Below, piece after piece: positions 34,409 through 44,688 of a stretch of 64,000 nt of DNA. The stretch is taken from the NCBI RefSeq assembly GCF_004331345.1, contig NZ_SJJZ01000001.1, positions 1,054,001 through 1,118,000 on the forward strand, read 5' to 3'. Under the pieces are notes generated by a model that was not told the DNA's origin, did no database searches, and saw only the letters and a list, made by a program, of their open reading frames with translations. Position 1 is the first letter of the stretch. Every line of letters starts with the position of its first letter. The DNA comes from Kribbella soli (lineage in GTDB: Bacteria; Actinomycetota; Actinomycetes; Propionibacteriales; Kribbellaceae). The translations under genes were made by a program, and so were the position numbers.

Positions 34409-35434
34409 TCAGTACTGCTCGGTCTCGGCGAAGCTCTCGTCCTCGTCGTCCGCCTCGTTGCCGTAGGCACCGGACGCGGCGCGCAGGTCGAACCCGGGCG
34501 GGGAGTCCTTCAGCGACAGTTGCATCTCGGCGAGCTTCAGCTTGACCTCGTCGATCGACTTGGAGCCGAAGTTCCGGATGTCCAGCAGGTCCTGCTCGCT
34601 GCGCGAGATCAGCTCACCCACGGTGTGGATGCCCTCGCGCTTCAGGCAGTTGTACGACCGGACGGTCAGCTGCAGGTCCTCGACCGGCAGCGCCAGGTCG
34701 GCGGCCATCTGCTCGTCGACCGGGGACGGGCCGATGTCGATGCCCTCGGCCTCGACGTTCAGCTCGCGAGCCAGACCGAACAGCTCGACCAGGGTCTTAC
34801 CGGCCGACGCGACGGCGTCGCGGGGCAGCATCGACGGCTTGGTCTCGACGTCGACCACGAGGCGGTCGAAGTCGGTGCGCTGCTCGACACGGGTCGCCTC
34901 GACCTTGTAGGTGACCTTGAGGACCGGCGAGTAGATCGAGTCGACCGGCATCCGGCCGATCTCGGCGTCGGCGGACTTGTTCTGTACGGCGGACACGTAG
35001 CCGCGGCCCCGCTCGACGACCAGCTCCATCTCGAGCCGGCCCTTCTCGTTCAGGGTGGCGATCTTCAGGTCCGGGTTGTGCACCTCGACACCGGCCGGCG
35101 GCGCGATGTCGGCGGCGGTGACGTCACCGGGGCCCTGCTTGCGCAGGTACATGGTGACCGGCTCGTCGTGCTCGGAGGAGACGACCAGGTCCTTCAGGTT
35201 CAGGATCAGCTGGGTGGCGTCTTCCTTGACCCCGGCAACGGTGGAGAACTCGTGCAGAACTCCGTCGATCTTGATGCTGGTGACTGCAGCCCCCGGGATG
35301 GAGGACAGCAGGGTCCGGCGGATCGAGTTGCCGAGGGTGTAACCGAAGCCCGGCTCCAGCGGCTCGATCACGAACCGCGAGCGGTACTCGTCGACGACCT
35401 CTTCGGTCAGGGTGGGGCGTTGTGCGATAAGCAC
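34409..35434 (-). CDS. rpoA: RNA polymerase subunit alpha
   Basis: 341 residues. The N-terminal assembly domain includes [25 protein letters not shown] and [10 protein letters not shown]; the C-terminal DNA/activator-binding domain includes [20 protein letters not shown] and [20 protein letters not shown]. Acidic C-terminal tail ([17 protein letters not shown]). In the usual order between rpsD and rplQ. Confidence 0.98.
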   Translation of the reverse strand: MLIAQRPTLTEEVVDEYRSRFVIEPLEPGFGYTLGNSIRRTLLSSIPGAAVTSIKIDGVLHEFSTVAGVKEDATQLILNLKDLVVSSEHDEPVTMYLRKQGPGDVTAADIAPPAGVEVHNPDLKIATLNEKGRLEMELVVERGRGYVSAVQNKSADAEIGRMPVDSIYSPVLKVTYKVEATRVEQRTDFDRLVVDVETKPSMLPRDAVASAGKTLVELFGLARELNVEAEGIDIGPSPVDEQMAADLALPVEDLQLTVRSYNCLKREGIHTVGELISRSEQDLLDIRNFGSKSIDEVKLKLAEMQLSLKDSPPGFDLRAASGAYGNEADDEDESFAETEQY

Positions 35435-35534
35435 TTCTGTCTTCTTTCTGTTCCGCGACGACCACTATTTGAGGTCGCGAAGGAAGAACACACCGATCCG
35501 GCCGGCGGCCCGGAGGCCGCCGGCCGGAGCCGGG

Positions 35535-36143
35535 TCAGTTCTTCGAGTAGAGCTCGACGATCAGGTGCTCGGCGACCTGGGTGTCGATCTGCTGCCGGGT
35601 GGGCAGCTGGTGGACGAGGATCCGCAGCCTTTCGGGCATCACCTCGAGCCATGCCGGTACGACGCGCTCGCTGTGCGTCTCCCGGGCGATGATGAACGGC
35701 GTCGTCTCGACCGACTTCTGCTTGACATCGATGATGTCGTGCGCGGCCACGCGGTACGACGGGATGTTCACCTTGCGGCCGTTCACGGTGAAGTGACCGT
35801 GGACGACGAGCTGACGGGCCTGCCGACGCGTCCGGGCCAGGCCGGAGCGGTAGACCACGTTGTCCAGGCGGGACTCGAGGATCTGCAGCAGGTTGTCACC
35901 GGTCTTGCCGGAGCGCCGCGAGGCCTCCTCGTAGTACCGGCGGAACTGCTTCTCGAGGACGCCGTACGAGTAACGCGCCTTCTGCTTCTCGCGCAGCTGG
36001 AGCAGGTACTCGCTCTCCTTCGGGCGGCCGCGGCCGTGCATACCCGGCGGGTACGGACGACGCTCGAACGCCTTGTCGCCACCGACGAGGTCGACCCCGA
36101 GACGGCGCGACTTCTTGGTCATAGGTCCGGTGTAACGGGCCAT
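35535..36143 (-). CDS. rpsD: 30S ribosomal protein S4
   Basis: 202 residues. [20 protein letters not shown] at the start and the S4 RNA-binding domain ([34 protein letters not shown]). No zinc Cys set near the N-terminus, so this is the Cys-minus form. It follows rpsK after 26 nt. Confidence 0.97.
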   Translation of the reverse strand: MARYTGPMTKKSRRLGVDLVGGDKAFERRPYPPGMHGRGRPKESEYLLQLREKQKARYSYGVLEKQFRRYYEEASRRSGKTGDNLLQILESRLDNVVYRSGLARTRRQARQLVVHGHFTVNGRKVNIPSYRVAAHDIIDVKQKSVETTPFIIARETHSERVVPAWLEVMPERLRILVHQLPTRQQIDTQVAEHLIVELYSKN

Positions 36144-36169
36144 GGTTCGCTACCTTCCTCTCTCTGGGA

Positions 36170-36577
36170 TCAGACCCGGCGCCGCTTCGGCGGGCGGCAT
36201 CCGTTGTGGGCGACTGGGGTGACGTCCTGGATGGTGCCGACCTCGAGGCCGACCGCACCCAGTGAACGGATCGCGGTCTCACGGCCGGAGCCGGGACCCT
36301 TGACGAACACGTCGATCTTGCGCATGCCGTGCTCCATCGCCCGGCGCCCGGCGGCCTCGGCGGCCATCTGCGCGGCGAACGGGGTCGACTTACGTGAACC
36401 CTTGAAGCCGACGGTGCCCGCGGAAGCCCACGAGATGACCGCGCCGGTCGGGTCGGTGATCGTCACGATCGTGTTGTTGAACGTGCTCTTGATGTGCGCG
36501 TGGCCCGCGGCCACGTTCTTCTTCTCCTTGCGGCGCACCTTCTTCGCGCCGGCCGCGCTGCGGCTCTTGGGAGGCAT
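36170..36577 (-). CDS. rpsK: 30S ribosomal protein S11
   Basis: 135 residues. [22 protein letters not shown] and [21 protein letters not shown], with the C-terminal [17 protein letters not shown] end ([14 protein letters not shown] here). Between rpsM and rpsD. Confidence 0.98.
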   Translation of the reverse strand: MPPKSRSAAGAKKVRRKEKKNVAAGHAHIKSTFNNTIVTITDPTGAVISWASAGTVGFKGSRKSTPFAAQMAAEAAGRRAMEHGMRKIDVFVKGPGSGRETAIRSLGAVGLEVGTIQDVTPVAHNGCRPPKRRRV

Positions 36578-36612
36578 TCAGTTGCTCCTGGGGTGGTCGA
36601 AAGTCATCCGGG

Positions 36613-36984
36613 TCACTTCTTCTTCTTGCCGGCGATCGCCTTACGGCGGCCCTTGCGGCTACGGGCGTTGGTCCGCGTGCGCTGACCGCGCACCGGAAGC
36701 CCGCTGCGGTGCCGGCGACCCTGGTACGACCCGATCTCGATCTTGCGGCGGATGTCCGCGGTCACCTCGCGACGGAGGTCACCTTCGATCTTGTAGTTGC
36801 CTTCGATGAAGTCCCGGAGCTTGACCAGTTCTTCGTCGCCCAGTTCGTGGACGCGCTTGTCACCGGAGATCCCGGTGGCTTCGAGCGTCTTCAGGGCGCG
36901 AGTACGACCTACACCGAAGATGTAGGTGAGAGCGACCTCGATGCGCTTGTCGCGCGGCAGGTCGACTCCTACGAGGCGTGCCAT
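36613..36984 (-). CDS. rpsM: 30S ribosomal protein S13
   Basis: 123 residues. [36 protein letters not shown] and the basic tail [20 protein letters not shown]. Contacts 16S rRNA at the head and subunit bridge. Confidence 0.98.
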   Translation of the reverse strand: MARLVGVDLPRDKRIEVALTYIFGVGRTRALKTLEATGISGDKRVHELGDEELVKLRDFIEGNYKIEGDLRREVTADIRRKIEIGSYQGRRHRSGLPVRGQRTRTNARSRKGRRKAIAGKKKK

Positions 36985-37095
36985 GTGGCGGTGTTCCTTT
37001 CGTCAGCAGAGGTGTGGTGGCGCGCTGCGTCCTTGCCCGCCTCGGTGACTCGTTGTGCTTCACCGGCAAGGCCCCGGCCTCTGTTCCAGGGGCGA

Positions 37096-37117
37096 CGTCC
37101 GGGACGGATCCCGGACG
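37096..37117. other. Hairpin in the rpmJ-rpsM gap
   Basis: CGTCCGGGA and TCCCGGACG, a perfect 9-bp stem with a 4-nt loop, inside the 183-bp spacer between rpmJ and rpsM. The spacer is unusually long for this operon and has no gene; the hairpin may be an attenuator or an autoregulatory binding site. Confidence 0.55.
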
Positions 37118-37167
37118 AGCATGCGCGCTGTGGTGCGAAAGTGCTGTGCTACTGCGTGAAGGCTTTG

Positions 37168-37281
37168 TCAGCCCTGCCGCTGCTTGTGCCGCGGGTTCTC
37201 GCAGATCACCATGACCCGGCCGTGACGGCGGATCACCTTGCACTTGTCGCAGATCTTCTTGACGCTCGGATTGACCTTCAT
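37168..37281 (-). CDS. rpmJ: 50S ribosomal protein L36
   Basis: 37 codons: [20 protein letters not shown], then [17 protein letters not shown]. The four zinc ligands of the zinc-containing form are present (Cys11, Cys14, Cys27, His32). 33 nt downstream of infA and before the rpsM-rpsK-rpsD-rpoA run, its normal place. Confidence 0.97.
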   Translation of the reverse strand: MKVNPSVKKICDKCKVIRRHGRVMVICENPRHKQRQG

Positions 37282-37314
37282 CGAGCTACTTTCTTCGACA
37301 GGTGTTGGTGGGTC

Positions 37315-37536
37315 TTACTTGTACCGATAGACGATGCGACCCCGGGTGAGGTCGTACGGCGACAGCTCCACGACGACCCGGTCCTCGGGGAGGATCCGGA
37401 TGTAGTGCTGCCTCATCTTGCCGCTGATGTGCGCGAGCACCTTGTGCCCGTTGGACAGCTCAACACGGAACATCGCGTTCGGCAGGGCCTCGACGATGGT
37501 GCCCTCGAGTTCGATAACTCCCTCTTTTTTGGGCAT
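37315..37536 (-). CDS. infA: Translation initiation factor IF-1
   Basis: 73 residues, start ATG at 37536 ([20 protein letters not shown]). Single OB-fold: [20 protein letters not shown] and [19 protein letters not shown], ending RGRIVYRYK. First gene of the rpmJ-rpsM-rpsK-rpsD-rpoA-rplQ operon. Confidence 0.98.
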   Translation of the reverse strand: MPKKEGVIELEGTIVEALPNAMFRVELSNGHKVLAHISGKMRQHYIRILPEDRVVVELSPYDLTRGRIVYRYK

Positions 37537-37591
37537 GTCCTCGCACTTCTGTAGACGTGACTGGCTATGGCCACAAAGTAGCCAAGGAAAG

Positions 37592-37622
37592 AGTCTACGC
37601 CACACACCCAGGCGAAACCCAA
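37592..37622 (-). promoter_or_regulatory. Candidate promoter of the infA operon
   Basis: On the minus strand TAGACT (37597-37592) with TTGGGT 19 bp upstream (37622-37617). The -10 is good; the spacer is long. Confidence 0.4.
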
Positions 37623-37633
37623 TCGAGACCCGG

Positions 37634-37963
37634 TCAGCGCACCCGTGAGGCCTCGAGCTCGGTCAGATGATCCGATCCCCAGGTATCCAAGGGTATCAGC
37701 GCTTCGTTGAGTGACTGTCCGAGTGCGGTCAGTGAGTATTCCACCTTCGGCGGCACCTGGTGGAACACCTCCCGATGCACGATGTCCCGCGACTCCAGCT
37801 CCCGCAACTGCTGGATCAGCATCTTCTCGGTGACGCCGGTGATCTCCCGTCGCAGCTCCCCGAACCGCATCGGCCCGTGGTGCAACGCCCACAGGATCCG
37901 CGGCTTCCACTTCCCACCGATCACATCGGCGGCCGCATCCAGACCACAGGTGTAGGCGCGCAT
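37634..37963 (-). CDS. HxlR family regulator
   Basis: 109 residues: [40 protein letters not shown] and [20 protein letters not shown], the classic HxlR winged helix with the conserved N-terminal Cys (Cys6) that often senses electrophiles or redox change. Divergent from the imine-reductase-like gene with a palindrome between them, so it is probably its regulator. Confidence 0.94.
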   Translation of the reverse strand: MRAYTCGLDAAADVIGGKWKPRILWALHHGPMRFGELRREITGVTEKMLIQQLRELESRDIVHREVFHQVPPKVEYSLTALGQSLNEALIPLDTWGSDHLTELEASRVR

Positions 37964-37978
37964 ACTTACCTTTCCGTC

Positions 37979-38003
37979 AGTACCTGACTATTTAGTGAGT
38001 ACT
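37979..38003. promoter_or_regulatory. HxlR-type operator candidate
   Basis: AGTACCTGACT, four bases, AGTGAGTACT: an imperfect inverted repeat with AGTAC ends, located between the divergent HxlR and oxidoreductase genes. Confidence 0.5.
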
Positions 38004-38039
38004 TGTCCATCCTAAAGCTTTGGCTCCAGGGTGGACGGC

Positions 38040-38897
38040 ATGAAGACACCTGTCACCGTCCTGGGGCTCGGGGCGATGGGGACCGCCCTCGCCCGGGCCT
38101 TCCTGGCCGCCGGCCATCCGACCACCGTCTGGAACCGCACGCCCGGCCGCTCCCCCGAACTCGACGTAGTCCGCGCCGCCACCGCCGGTGAGGCGATCGC
38201 GGCCAGTCCACTCGTCGTCGTCTGCCTGCTCGTCGACGACACCGTCCGGAGCACGCTCGACGGCATCGACCTCACCGGCAAGACGATCGTCAACCTCACC
38301 AACAGCACGCCCGACCAGGCGCGGGCCACCGCGGAACGAGTCACGGCCGCAGGAGCGCAGTACGTCGGCGGCGGGATCATGGCCGTCCCCGCGATGATCG
38401 GCGGCCCCGCGGCCTTCATCTTCTACAGCGGCGTACCGGAAGCTTTCGAGGAGCACCGCGCCGCCCTGTCCGTACTGGCACGCCCCGAGTACGTCGGCAC
38501 CGACCCGGGGCTCGCCGCGCTCCACGACATCGCCTTGCTGAGCGCGATGTACGGGATGTTCGGCGGCGCGCAGCACGCGCTGGCACTGATCGGCACCGAG
38601 AACCTCCCGGCCGAACCGTTCACGGAACGCTTCCTGCTCCCGTGGCTGACCGCGATGCTCGGCTCCCTGCCCCGCATCGCCAAGGATCTCGACAACGGTC
38701 CGTCCGACACGGCCGGCTCGAATCTCGCGATGCAGGCAGCCGCCTTCGACAACCTGACCGACACGTCCAATGCCCAGGGCATCGACCCGATGTTGCTGGA
38801 GCCGATGGGCACCTTGCTGCGCAAGGCCGTTGCTGCTGGGCGCGGCGATGCGGATCTCGCGGCGCTCGTCGGCCTGCTCAGGACTCCTGCTGGGTAG
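38040..38897 (+). CDS. NAD(P)-dependent oxidoreductase, imine reductase-like
   Basis: 285 residues of the beta-hydroxyacid dehydrogenase/imine reductase fold. Rossmann loop VTVLGLGAMGTALARAFLAA with NRTP after strand 2 (a NADPH-type pattern); then GGGIMAVPAMIGGPAAFIFYSG and LAALHDIALLSAMYGMFGG. Asp163 is at the position of the proton-donor Asp of many imine reductases. ATG at 38040 follows GGGTGG; a GTG at 38031 is possible. Divergently paired with an HxlR regulator, a common arrangement for electrophile- or substrate-induced reductases. The natural substrate is unknown. Confidence 0.82.
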   Translation: MKTPVTVLGLGAMGTALARAFLAAGHPTTVWNRTPGRSPELDVVRAATAGEAIAASPLVVVCLLVDDTVRSTLDGIDLTGKTIVNLTNSTPDQARATAERVTAAGAQYVGGGIMAVPAMIGGPAAFIFYSGVPEAFEEHRAALSVLARPEYVGTDPGLAALHDIALLSAMYGMFGGAQHALALIGTENLPAEPFTERFLLPWLTAMLGSLPRIAKDLDNGPSDTAGSNLAMQAAAFDNLTDTSNAQGIDPMLLEPMGTLLRKAVAAGRGDADLAALVGLLRTPAG

Positions 38898-39678
38898 CGG
38901 CCCACTGCTCGCCCTCGCGCCACATCTGTTCGGGCATCAGGTCCAGCAGGTCGCAGGCCGCGTCCAGTTGCGCGAGGGCGGTCGTCGCGTCCCGGTACGC
39001 CGGAAGAATCGCGACGAACCGCCGGCCCTCACAGCTGAAACCGAACGCCGGTACGTCGGCCAGCGTCTCGACCGCCCGCGAATGCAGGACCGCCATCGCG
39101 TGGTCCTCGCGTCCGTTGAACAAGCGGTACTGCGCCGTCAGCCCATCGATCGTCAACGGCAACGGCAGAAAGCTCGCTGCCGCGACCGGTGCCAGCCCCG
39201 AAGGCAGCACCTGCAGCGGCGGCAGGGGCCGATCCACGTGCAGATCAAGGAAGTCGAAGCCGAGTTCACGTCGCCGTACCTTGTGCCGGAACCGCCCGGT
39301 CCAGAACTCCCGGCCGCGATGCCGGCCCGACGTCACGTCGACGACCTCGGCCTTCGGGTCCACGTCGAACGGTGGGAACGGCCAACGATCCAGCAACTCG
39401 GTCCCGGACGCACTGATCCGCCAGCCGAGTTGCCCGGCGGCCTCGGCCCATGCCCGTCGCCGGCGGCCGTCACGGATCCGCAGCAGCACCGTGAACCCGA
39501 TCAGCACCAGGAACCAGGCCAGCACCATCCAGCCCACCCACCGCGGCTCCAGGAGCAGCCCCACGATCGCCAGCGGTACGGCGACGGCGAACCAGATCAC
39601 GTAGACGATCGCGGCCCCTTGGTGCAGCTGCCACGCCAGATCCGGCCGCAGCCGGGGACCGACGACGCGGCGACTCAC
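38878..39678 (-). CDS. Membrane protein of unknown function
   Basis: About 266 residues. Two adjacent membrane spans near the N-terminus (GAAIVYVIWFAVAVPLAIVGLLL and GWMVLAWFLVLIGFTVLLRI), then a cytoplasmic domain of about 190 residues with EFWTGRFRHKVRRRELGFDF and FGFSCEGRRFVAILPAYRDA. No family recognised. Start uncertain: GTG at 39678 was chosen; TTG at 39693 (overlapping the previous stop) and GTG at 39732 are alternatives. The end overlaps the convergent oxidoreductase gene by 20 bp. Confidence 0.7.
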   Translation of the reverse strand: MSRRVVGPRLRPDLAWQLHQGAAIVYVIWFAVAVPLAIVGLLLEPRWVGWMVLAWFLVLIGFTVLLRIRDGRRRRAWAEAAGQLGWRISASGTELLDRWPFPPFDVDPKAEVVDVTSGRHRGREFWTGRFRHKVRRRELGFDFLDLHVDRPLPPLQVLPSGLAPVAAASFLPLPLTIDGLTAQYRLFNGREDHAMAVLHSRAVETLADVPAFGFSCEGRRFVAILPAYRDATTALAQLDAACDLLDLMPEQMWREGEQWAATQQES

Positions 39679-39689
39679 CTGGGCCGCCG

Positions 39690-40139
39690 TCAACGGCGCC
39701 GGCCCAGGCCGCCGAGGGCGATGATCGCCCACGGGATCAGCAGCCAGACCGGCCAGAAGTGCGGCCAGTGCCCGCCGTTGCCGAGCCCGATCACGAACCA
39801 GATCAGCACGTTGATCAGCACGACACCGGTGAAGCCACCGATCGCTCCGCCGCGGCCGTGATTCGGGTGGTTGTCCTTCTTCCGCTCCGGGAAATTACCC
39901 GGCTCGGGCGCCGGCTTGCTGTCCTGCACCGCCTTGGGCGTCTCGTACGTCCGGACCGCCGGCAGGTCCCGCACCAGCGGCTCGAGCTCGCCGTACGTCT
40001 GCACGGTGTAGAGCTGGTCGAGGCGGGACGAGAACTCGGGCTGGTCCAGCCGGCCATCCGCGAACGCGTCCCGCAACCGCCCGGCGATCTTGTCCCGGTC
40101 GGCTTCGGTGAAACGCTGGTGCGGCTGGTACTGAGGCAT
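39690..40139 (-). CDS. DUF1707 domain membrane protein
   Basis: 149 residues. The N-terminal DUF1707 is FTEADRDKIAGRLRDAFADG and LDQPEFSSRLDQLYTVQTYG, with ELEPLVRDLP ending it. A basic hydrophilic linker (FPERKKDNHPNHGRGG) leads to two C-terminal spans separated by HWPHFWP. The ATG at 40139 was chosen because the longer frame adds a Ser/Arg-rich stretch with no domain. Common in actinobacteria; function unclear. Confidence 0.85.
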   Translation of the reverse strand: MPQYQPHQRFTEADRDKIAGRLRDAFADGRLDQPEFSSRLDQLYTVQTYGELEPLVRDLPAVRTYETPKAVQDSKPAPEPGNFPERKKDNHPNHGRGGAIGGFTGVVLINVLIWFVIGLGNGGHWPHFWPVWLLIPWAIIALGGLGRRR

Positions 40140-40203
40140 GTCCCAAGTGTGCCTCAGCCCCGGTCCCCTCCGCGTCCCCCAACGGGTGGACCCGCGGGTT
40201 CCG

Positions 40204-41025
40204 TCAGTCGGCCAGGGCGCCGAACTTGATGCCGAGGTCCGCGAGCTGGGATTCGCCGCCATCGAGCGCGGTCAGCACCCACGGACCGGTCGGGGTCAGC
40301 GTGAAGGTGTGCTCGGTGTGCGCGGCGTACCGGCCGTCGTCGGTGACGACCGTCCAGTCGTCCTCGAGCGTGTGGTTGTCCTGCTTGCCGAGCGTGAGCA
40401 TCGGCTCGACGGCCAGTGCCATGCCCTCGACCAGTTTCGGGCCGCGCCCGGGACGGCCGAAGTTCGGCACGTTCGGCGGCTGGTGCATCGCCGAACCGAT
40501 CCCGTGCCCGACGAAGTCCTCGACGATGCCGTACGACGAGTTCGCGCGGACATGCGCCTCGACCGCGGCCGAGATGTCCGACAGCCGGCCGCCGAGCCGG
40601 GCCGCGGCGAACCCGCGCCACATCGACTCCTCGCAGATCCGGGCGAGCTCCAGCAGCTCCGCGTCCACCTCGCCTACCGGCACGGTGATCGCGGCGTCGC
40701 CGTGCCACCCGTCCACGATCGCACCGCAGTCGATCGAGATCAGGTCGCCGTCGGCCAGCACGCGGTCGCCCGGGATGCCGTGCACGATCTCGTCGTTCAC
40801 CGACGCACAGATCGAGCCGGTGAACCCGTGGTATCCCTTGAACGACGGCGTCGCGCCGGAGGACCGGATGTTGTCCTCCGCGATCGCGTCCAGCTCGCCG
40901 GTGGTGATTCCGGCCCGGACCGCACCGCGGAGCAGCTCCAGCGTGCGGCCGACCACCAGGCCGGCCTTACGCATGGAGAGGATCTGCTCGCGGGTCTTGA
41001 TCTCGATACCGCGGTCCCTAAACAT
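40204..41025 (-). CDS. map: Methionine aminopeptidase, type I
   Basis: Removes the initiator Met from nascent proteins. 273 residues. GFTGSICASVNDEIVHGIPG, the metal ligands in ISIDCGAIVDGWHGDAAIT (two Asp), GHGIGSAMHQPPNVPNFG (His) and the C-terminal Glu in TLEDDWTVVTDDGRYAAHTEHT. ATG at 41025; a GTG at 41028 lies immediately before it. Follows adk by 17 nt, the usual secY-adk-map order. Confidence 0.97.
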   Translation of the reverse strand: MFRDRGIEIKTREQILSMRKAGLVVGRTLELLRGAVRAGITTGELDAIAEDNIRSSGATPSFKGYHGFTGSICASVNDEIVHGIPGDRVLADGDLISIDCGAIVDGWHGDAAITVPVGEVDAELLELARICEESMWRGFAAARLGGRLSDISAAVEAHVRANSSYGIVEDFVGHGIGSAMHQPPNVPNFGRPGRGPKLVEGMALAVEPMLTLGKQDNHTLEDDWTVVTDDGRYAAHTEHTFTLTPTGPWVLTALDGGESQLADLGIKFGALAD

Positions 41026-41042
41026 CACAGCACATCATCGTG

Positions 41043-41615
41043 TTACTCGGTGACCGTCTTGAGGGCGGCGAGCACCCGCTCGCTCACTTCGTCGATCTCG
41101 CCGACGCCGTCGACCTCGACCAGCAGGCCGCGCTCGGCGTACACCTGCAGCAGCGGCTTGGTCTCGGCGGCGTAGACGTCCTGCCGGTGCCGGACGACCT
41201 CTTCGGAATCGTCCGTCCGGCCCTCGATGTGCGCCCGCTTCGTCATCCGCTCGACGAGTACGTCGATGTCGGCGACCAACGCGACCACGGCATCCAGCTT
41301 GTGACCGTGGTCGGCCAGGATCTCGTCCAGCGTGCCCACCTGGGCCAGCGTCCGCGGGTACCCGTCGAGCAGGAAGCCCTCGCCCGCGTCGGCCTCGGAC
41401 AACCGGTCGCGCACCATCGCGTTCGTGACCTCGTCCGGGACGTAGTCGCCGGCGTCCATGTACCGCTTGGCCTCGACACCCAGCGGCGTCTCGTCCTTCA
41501 CGTTCGCACGGAAGATGTCGCCGGTGGACACGGCCGGGATCTTCAGGCGTTCCGCAAGCACCTTTGCCTGCGTGCCCTTGCCCGCCCCGGGCGGACCCAT
41601 CAGCAACATTCTCAT
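41043..41615 (-). CDS. adk: Adenylate kinase
   Basis: 190 residues. P-loop [25 protein letters not shown]-type AMP site ([11 protein letters not shown]), [11 protein letters not shown] and [20 protein letters not shown]. Short lid without zinc Cys, as in other actinobacteria. The start overlaps the secY stop by one base (TGATG). Confidence 0.97.
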   Translation of the reverse strand: MRMLLMGPPGAGKGTQAKVLAERLKIPAVSTGDIFRANVKDETPLGVEAKRYMDAGDYVPDEVTNAMVRDRLSEADAGEGFLLDGYPRTLAQVGTLDEILADHGHKLDAVVALVADIDVLVERMTKRAHIEGRTDDSEEVVRHRQDVYAAETKPLLQVYAERGLLVEVDGVGEIDEVSERVLAALKTVTE

Positions 41616-42916
41616 CAGCGCAGGAACCCTTCGTAGTTTCGCTGCTGCAGCTGACTCTCGATCTGCTTCACCGTGTCGAGTCCGACGCCGACCATGATCA
41701 GGATCGACGTACCGCCGAACGGGAAGTTCTGGCTCGCGTTCAGCAGGACGAGAGCGACCAGCGGGATCATCGAGATCGCCGCGAGGTAGATCGCGCCGGG
41801 CAGCGTGATGCGGTCCAACACGTACTTCAGGTATTCCTCGGTCGGCCGACCCGCCCGGATCCCCGGGATGAAGCCGCCGTACTTCTTCATGTTGTCGGCG
41901 ACCTCCTTCGGGTTGAAGGTGATCGAGACGTAGAAGTACGTGAAGAAGATGATCAGAGCGACGTACGTCGCCATGTAGATCGGGTGGTCGCCCTTGACCA
42001 AGTTGCCCTGGATCCAGTTGGACCAGCCCTTGCCTTGCTGGAACTGACTGATCAGGACCGGGAGATACAGCAGGCTGGAGGCGAAGATGACCGGGATGAC
42101 ACCGGCCTGGTTCACCTTCAGCGGAATGTACGTCGAGGTGCCGCCGAACATCTTCCGCCCGACCATGCGCTTGGCGTACTGCACCGGGATCCGGCGCTGG
42201 GCCTGCTCGATGAAGATGACCGCGGCCATGATGACCAGACCGATCGCGATCACCACGACGAAGGTGGTGATGCCCTTCTGCTTGCGGATGCTCCACAGCT
42301 GGGTCGGGAAGGTGGCGACGATCTGGGTGAAGATCAGGATCGACATACCGTTACCGACACCACGGTCGGTGATCAGCTCGCCGAGCCACATGATCACGCC
42401 GGTGCCGGCGGTCATGGTCAGCACCATCACGGTGATGGTGAACCAGTCGTCCTTGTAGAGCAGCGGCTCGTTGCAGCCCTGGAACAGCCGTCCCGGCGTC
42501 CGGGCCAGCGCCACGAAGGCGGTGGACTGCAGGATCGCCAGACCGACGGTCAGGAAGCGGGTGTACTGCGTGATCTTCCCCTGGCCCGCCTGGCCTTCCT
42601 TCTTCAGCGACTCCAGCCGCGGGATCACCACGGTCAGCAGCTGCAGAATGATGCTGGCGGTGATGTACGGCATGATGCCGAGCGCGAAGATCGCGAGCTG
42701 CAGCAGTGCGCCGCCGGAGAACAGGTTGATCAAGTTGTACAGGTTGGCGTTCTGGCCGCCCTGCGAGATCTTGATACACGTGTGCAGCGACTGCACGTTC
42801 ACACCGGGAGCCGGAACGACGGAGCCGATCCGGAAGATCACGACGATGAAGAGCACGAACAAGATCTTCCGGCGCAGGTCCGGAGTCTTGAACGCGTTGG
42901 CAAAGGCGCCTAACAC
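41615..42916 (-). CDS. secY: Preprotein translocase subunit SecY
   Basis: 433 residues, ten membrane spans, the channel of the Sec export machinery. N-terminus [24 protein letters not shown] and [20 protein letters not shown] near the plug; IGMALVIMA-type later spans ([19 protein letters not shown]). The GTG at 42916 has GGGAGGA upstream and gives the normal N-terminus; an in-frame TTG upstream is rejected. 134 bp separate it from rplO, with no gene in between. Confidence 0.97.
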   Translation of the reverse strand: MLGAFANAFKTPDLRRKILFVLFIVVIFRIGSVVPAPGVNVQSLHTCIKISQGGQNANLYNLINLFSGGALLQLAIFALGIMPYITASIILQLLTVVIPRLESLKKEGQAGQGKITQYTRFLTVGLAILQSTAFVALARTPGRLFQGCNEPLLYKDDWFTITVMVLTMTAGTGVIMWLGELITDRGVGNGMSILIFTQIVATFPTQLWSIRKQKGITTFVVVIAIGLVIMAAVIFIEQAQRRIPVQYAKRMVGRKMFGGTSTYIPLKVNQAGVIPVIFASSLLYLPVLISQFQQGKGWSNWIQGNLVKGDHPIYMATYVALIIFFTYFYVSITFNPKEVADNMKKYGGFIPGIRAGRPTEEYLKYVLDRITLPGAIYLAAISMIPLVALVLLNASQNFPFGGTSILIMVGVGLDTVKQIESQLQQRNYEGFLR

Positions 42917-43050
42917 CCTGTCCTCCCACAAGTTTCCCTACCGCGGGCACGGCAGGGGCCTAGCTAAGCCGCTGGGCAAGAGACGAACCAGGGCCCGTCC
43001 GACCGGCGCAGGATATCAAGCACCGGGCGTTACGAGCCCTGGACCTCGTG

Positions 43051-43491
43051 TCACACCTCGGTCGTGGTTCCCCCAGCCGCCTGGATCTTGTCCGTGGCGG
43101 ACTTGGAGAACTTGTTTGCCGAGACCTGCAGTGCCACGGTCAGTTCGCCGTCACCCAGTACCTTGACCGGCTGACCGCTACGAACCGCGCCCTTGGCGAC
43201 CAGGTCGGCAATGCCGATCTCGCCACCTTCGGGGAACAGTTGTCCGAGCTTGTCCAGGTTAACGACCTGGAACTCCACCCGGTTCCTGCTCTTGAAGCCC
43301 TTCAGCTTCGGGAGCCGCATGTGCAGCGGCATCTGGCCACCCTCGAACCACTCGGGGATGTTGTTACGCGCCTTGCTGCCCTTGGTACCGCGGCCGGCGG
43401 TCTTGCCCTTGCTGCCCTCACCACGACCCACGCGGGTCTTGGCGGTCTTGGCGCCGGGCGCCGGACGCAGGTGATGAACCTTGAGCGCCAT
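43051..43491 (-). CDS. rplO: 50S ribosomal protein L15
   Basis: 146 residues. [20 protein letters not shown] and [20 protein letters not shown], then [20 protein letters not shown]. One base after the rpmD stop, with GAGGTCG upstream. Confidence 0.97.
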   Translation of the reverse strand: MALKVHHLRPAPGAKTAKTRVGRGEGSKGKTAGRGTKGSKARNNIPEWFEGGQMPLHMRLPKLKGFKSRNRVEFQVVNLDKLGQLFPEGGEIGIADLVAKGAVRSGQPVKVLGDGELTVALQVSANKFSKSATDKIQAAGGTTTEV

Positions 43492-43492
43492 G

Positions 43493-43675
43493 TCAGTCGA
43501 CCTCCTCGACGGTGATGAGGTGGCGAACCGCACGCACCATGCCGCGAACCTCGGGCTTGTCCTCGTGGACGGCGCTGTCGCCGATCCGCTTGACGCCCAG
43601 GGTGCGCAACGTGTCGCGCTGGTTCTGCTTACCACCGATGCCCGAACGGATCTGGGTCACCTTCAAGCGTGCCAT
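43493..43675 (-). CDS. rpmD: 50S ribosomal protein L30
   Basis: 60 residues: [20 protein letters not shown] and [23 protein letters not shown] overlaps the rpsE stop by one base (TGATG). Confidence 0.97.
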   Translation of the reverse strand: MARLKVTQIRSGIGGKQNQRDTLRTLGVKRIGDSAVHEDKPEVRGMVRAVRHLITVEEVD

Positions 43676-44274
43676 CAGGAAGCCGCCTCCGCCCGCGCCT
43701 TCAGCAGGGCCGCCGGGGCGACGTCCTCGACCGGCAGACCACGGCGCGCGGCCACGGCTTCCGGGGTCTCCAGGCTGCGCAACGCCTCAACGGTGGCGTG
43801 CACCACGTTGATGGAGTTGGACGAACCCAGCGACTTGCTGAGGATGTCGTGGATACCGGCGCACTCCAGTACGGCGCGCGCCGAGCCACCCGCGATCACA
43901 CCGGTACCGGGAGCGGCCGGACGCAGCATGACAACGCCTGCGGCCTTCTCGCCCTGGACCGGGTGCGGGATGGTGCCCTGGATCCGCGGCACCTTGAAGA
44001 ATGCCTTCTTGGCCTCCTCGACACCCTTGGCGATCGCCGCGGGCACCTCCTTGGCCTTGCCGTAACCCACACCGACGGTGCCTTCGCCGTCGCCGACGAC
44101 CACGAGGGCGGTGAAGCTGAAGCGACGACCACCCTTCACGACCTTGGCGACACGGTTGATGGCTACCACACGCTCGATGTAGGCGGTCTTGTCCGCCTGC
44201 TGACCGCGACCACCGTCACGGCCACGGCGCTCACCACCGGCGCCGCCTCCGCGACGCTGCTGGCCTCCGCTCAT
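43675..44274 (-). CDS. rpsE: 30S ribosomal protein S5
   Basis: 199 residues with a Gly/Arg-rich N-terminal extension ([20 protein letters not shown]) before the S5 fold: [40 protein letters not shown] and [20 protein letters not shown]. Involved in decoding accuracy. Confidence 0.97.
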   Translation of the reverse strand: MSGGQQRRGGGAGGERRGRDGGRGQQADKTAYIERVVAINRVAKVVKGGRRFSFTALVVVGDGEGTVGVGYGKAKEVPAAIAKGVEEAKKAFFKVPRIQGTIPHPVQGEKAAGVVMLRPAAPGTGVIAGGSARAVLECAGIHDILSKSLGSSNSINVVHATVEALRSLETPEAVAARRGLPVEDVAPAALLKARAEAAS

Positions 44275-44302
44275 TTCGAACTACCTTCTTCCCTTGTCGC
44301 CA

Positions 44303-44686
44303 TCAGAAGCCGAGCCCGCCCTCGCGGGCGGCGTCGGCCAGGGCCGCGATACGGCCGTGGTACTTGTTCCCGGCCCGGTCGAAGACGACCGAGTCGATGC
44401 CGGCGGCCTTGGCCCGGTCGGCGATCAGGCCGCCGACGGTCTTGGCCTTGTCGGTCTTGTTCGCCTCCGCGCCACGCAGGTCGGCCTCCATGGTGGAAGC
44501 CGAGACCAGCGTCTTGCCGGCGACGTCGTCGATGACCTGTGCGAACAGGTGCTTCGACGACTTCGAGACCACCAGGCGCGGCCGCTCGGCCGTGCCGTTG
44601 ATCTTCTTCCGGACCCGGATCTGCCGACGCAGCCGGGAGGCCGTCTTCTTGGCGGAGTGCTTGTGCGGACGCAGTCCGATCGCCAT
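44303..44686 (-). CDS. rplR: 50S ribosomal protein L18
   Basis: 127 residues. [20 protein letters not shown] and [20 protein letters not shown]; ends [20 protein letters not shown]. Binds 5S rRNA. Confidence 0.97.
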   Translation of the reverse strand: MAIGLRPHKHSAKKTASRLRRQIRVRKKINGTAERPRLVVSKSSKHLFAQVIDDVAGKTLVSASTMEADLRGAEANKTDKAKTVGGLIADRAKAAGIDSVVFDRAGNKYHGRIAALADAAREGGLGF

Positions 44687-44688
44687 GG

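Noticed and set aside
42917..43050. Possible small gene or promoter in the rplO-secY gap
   Set aside because: No frame with a ribosome site and no convincing -35/-10 pair.
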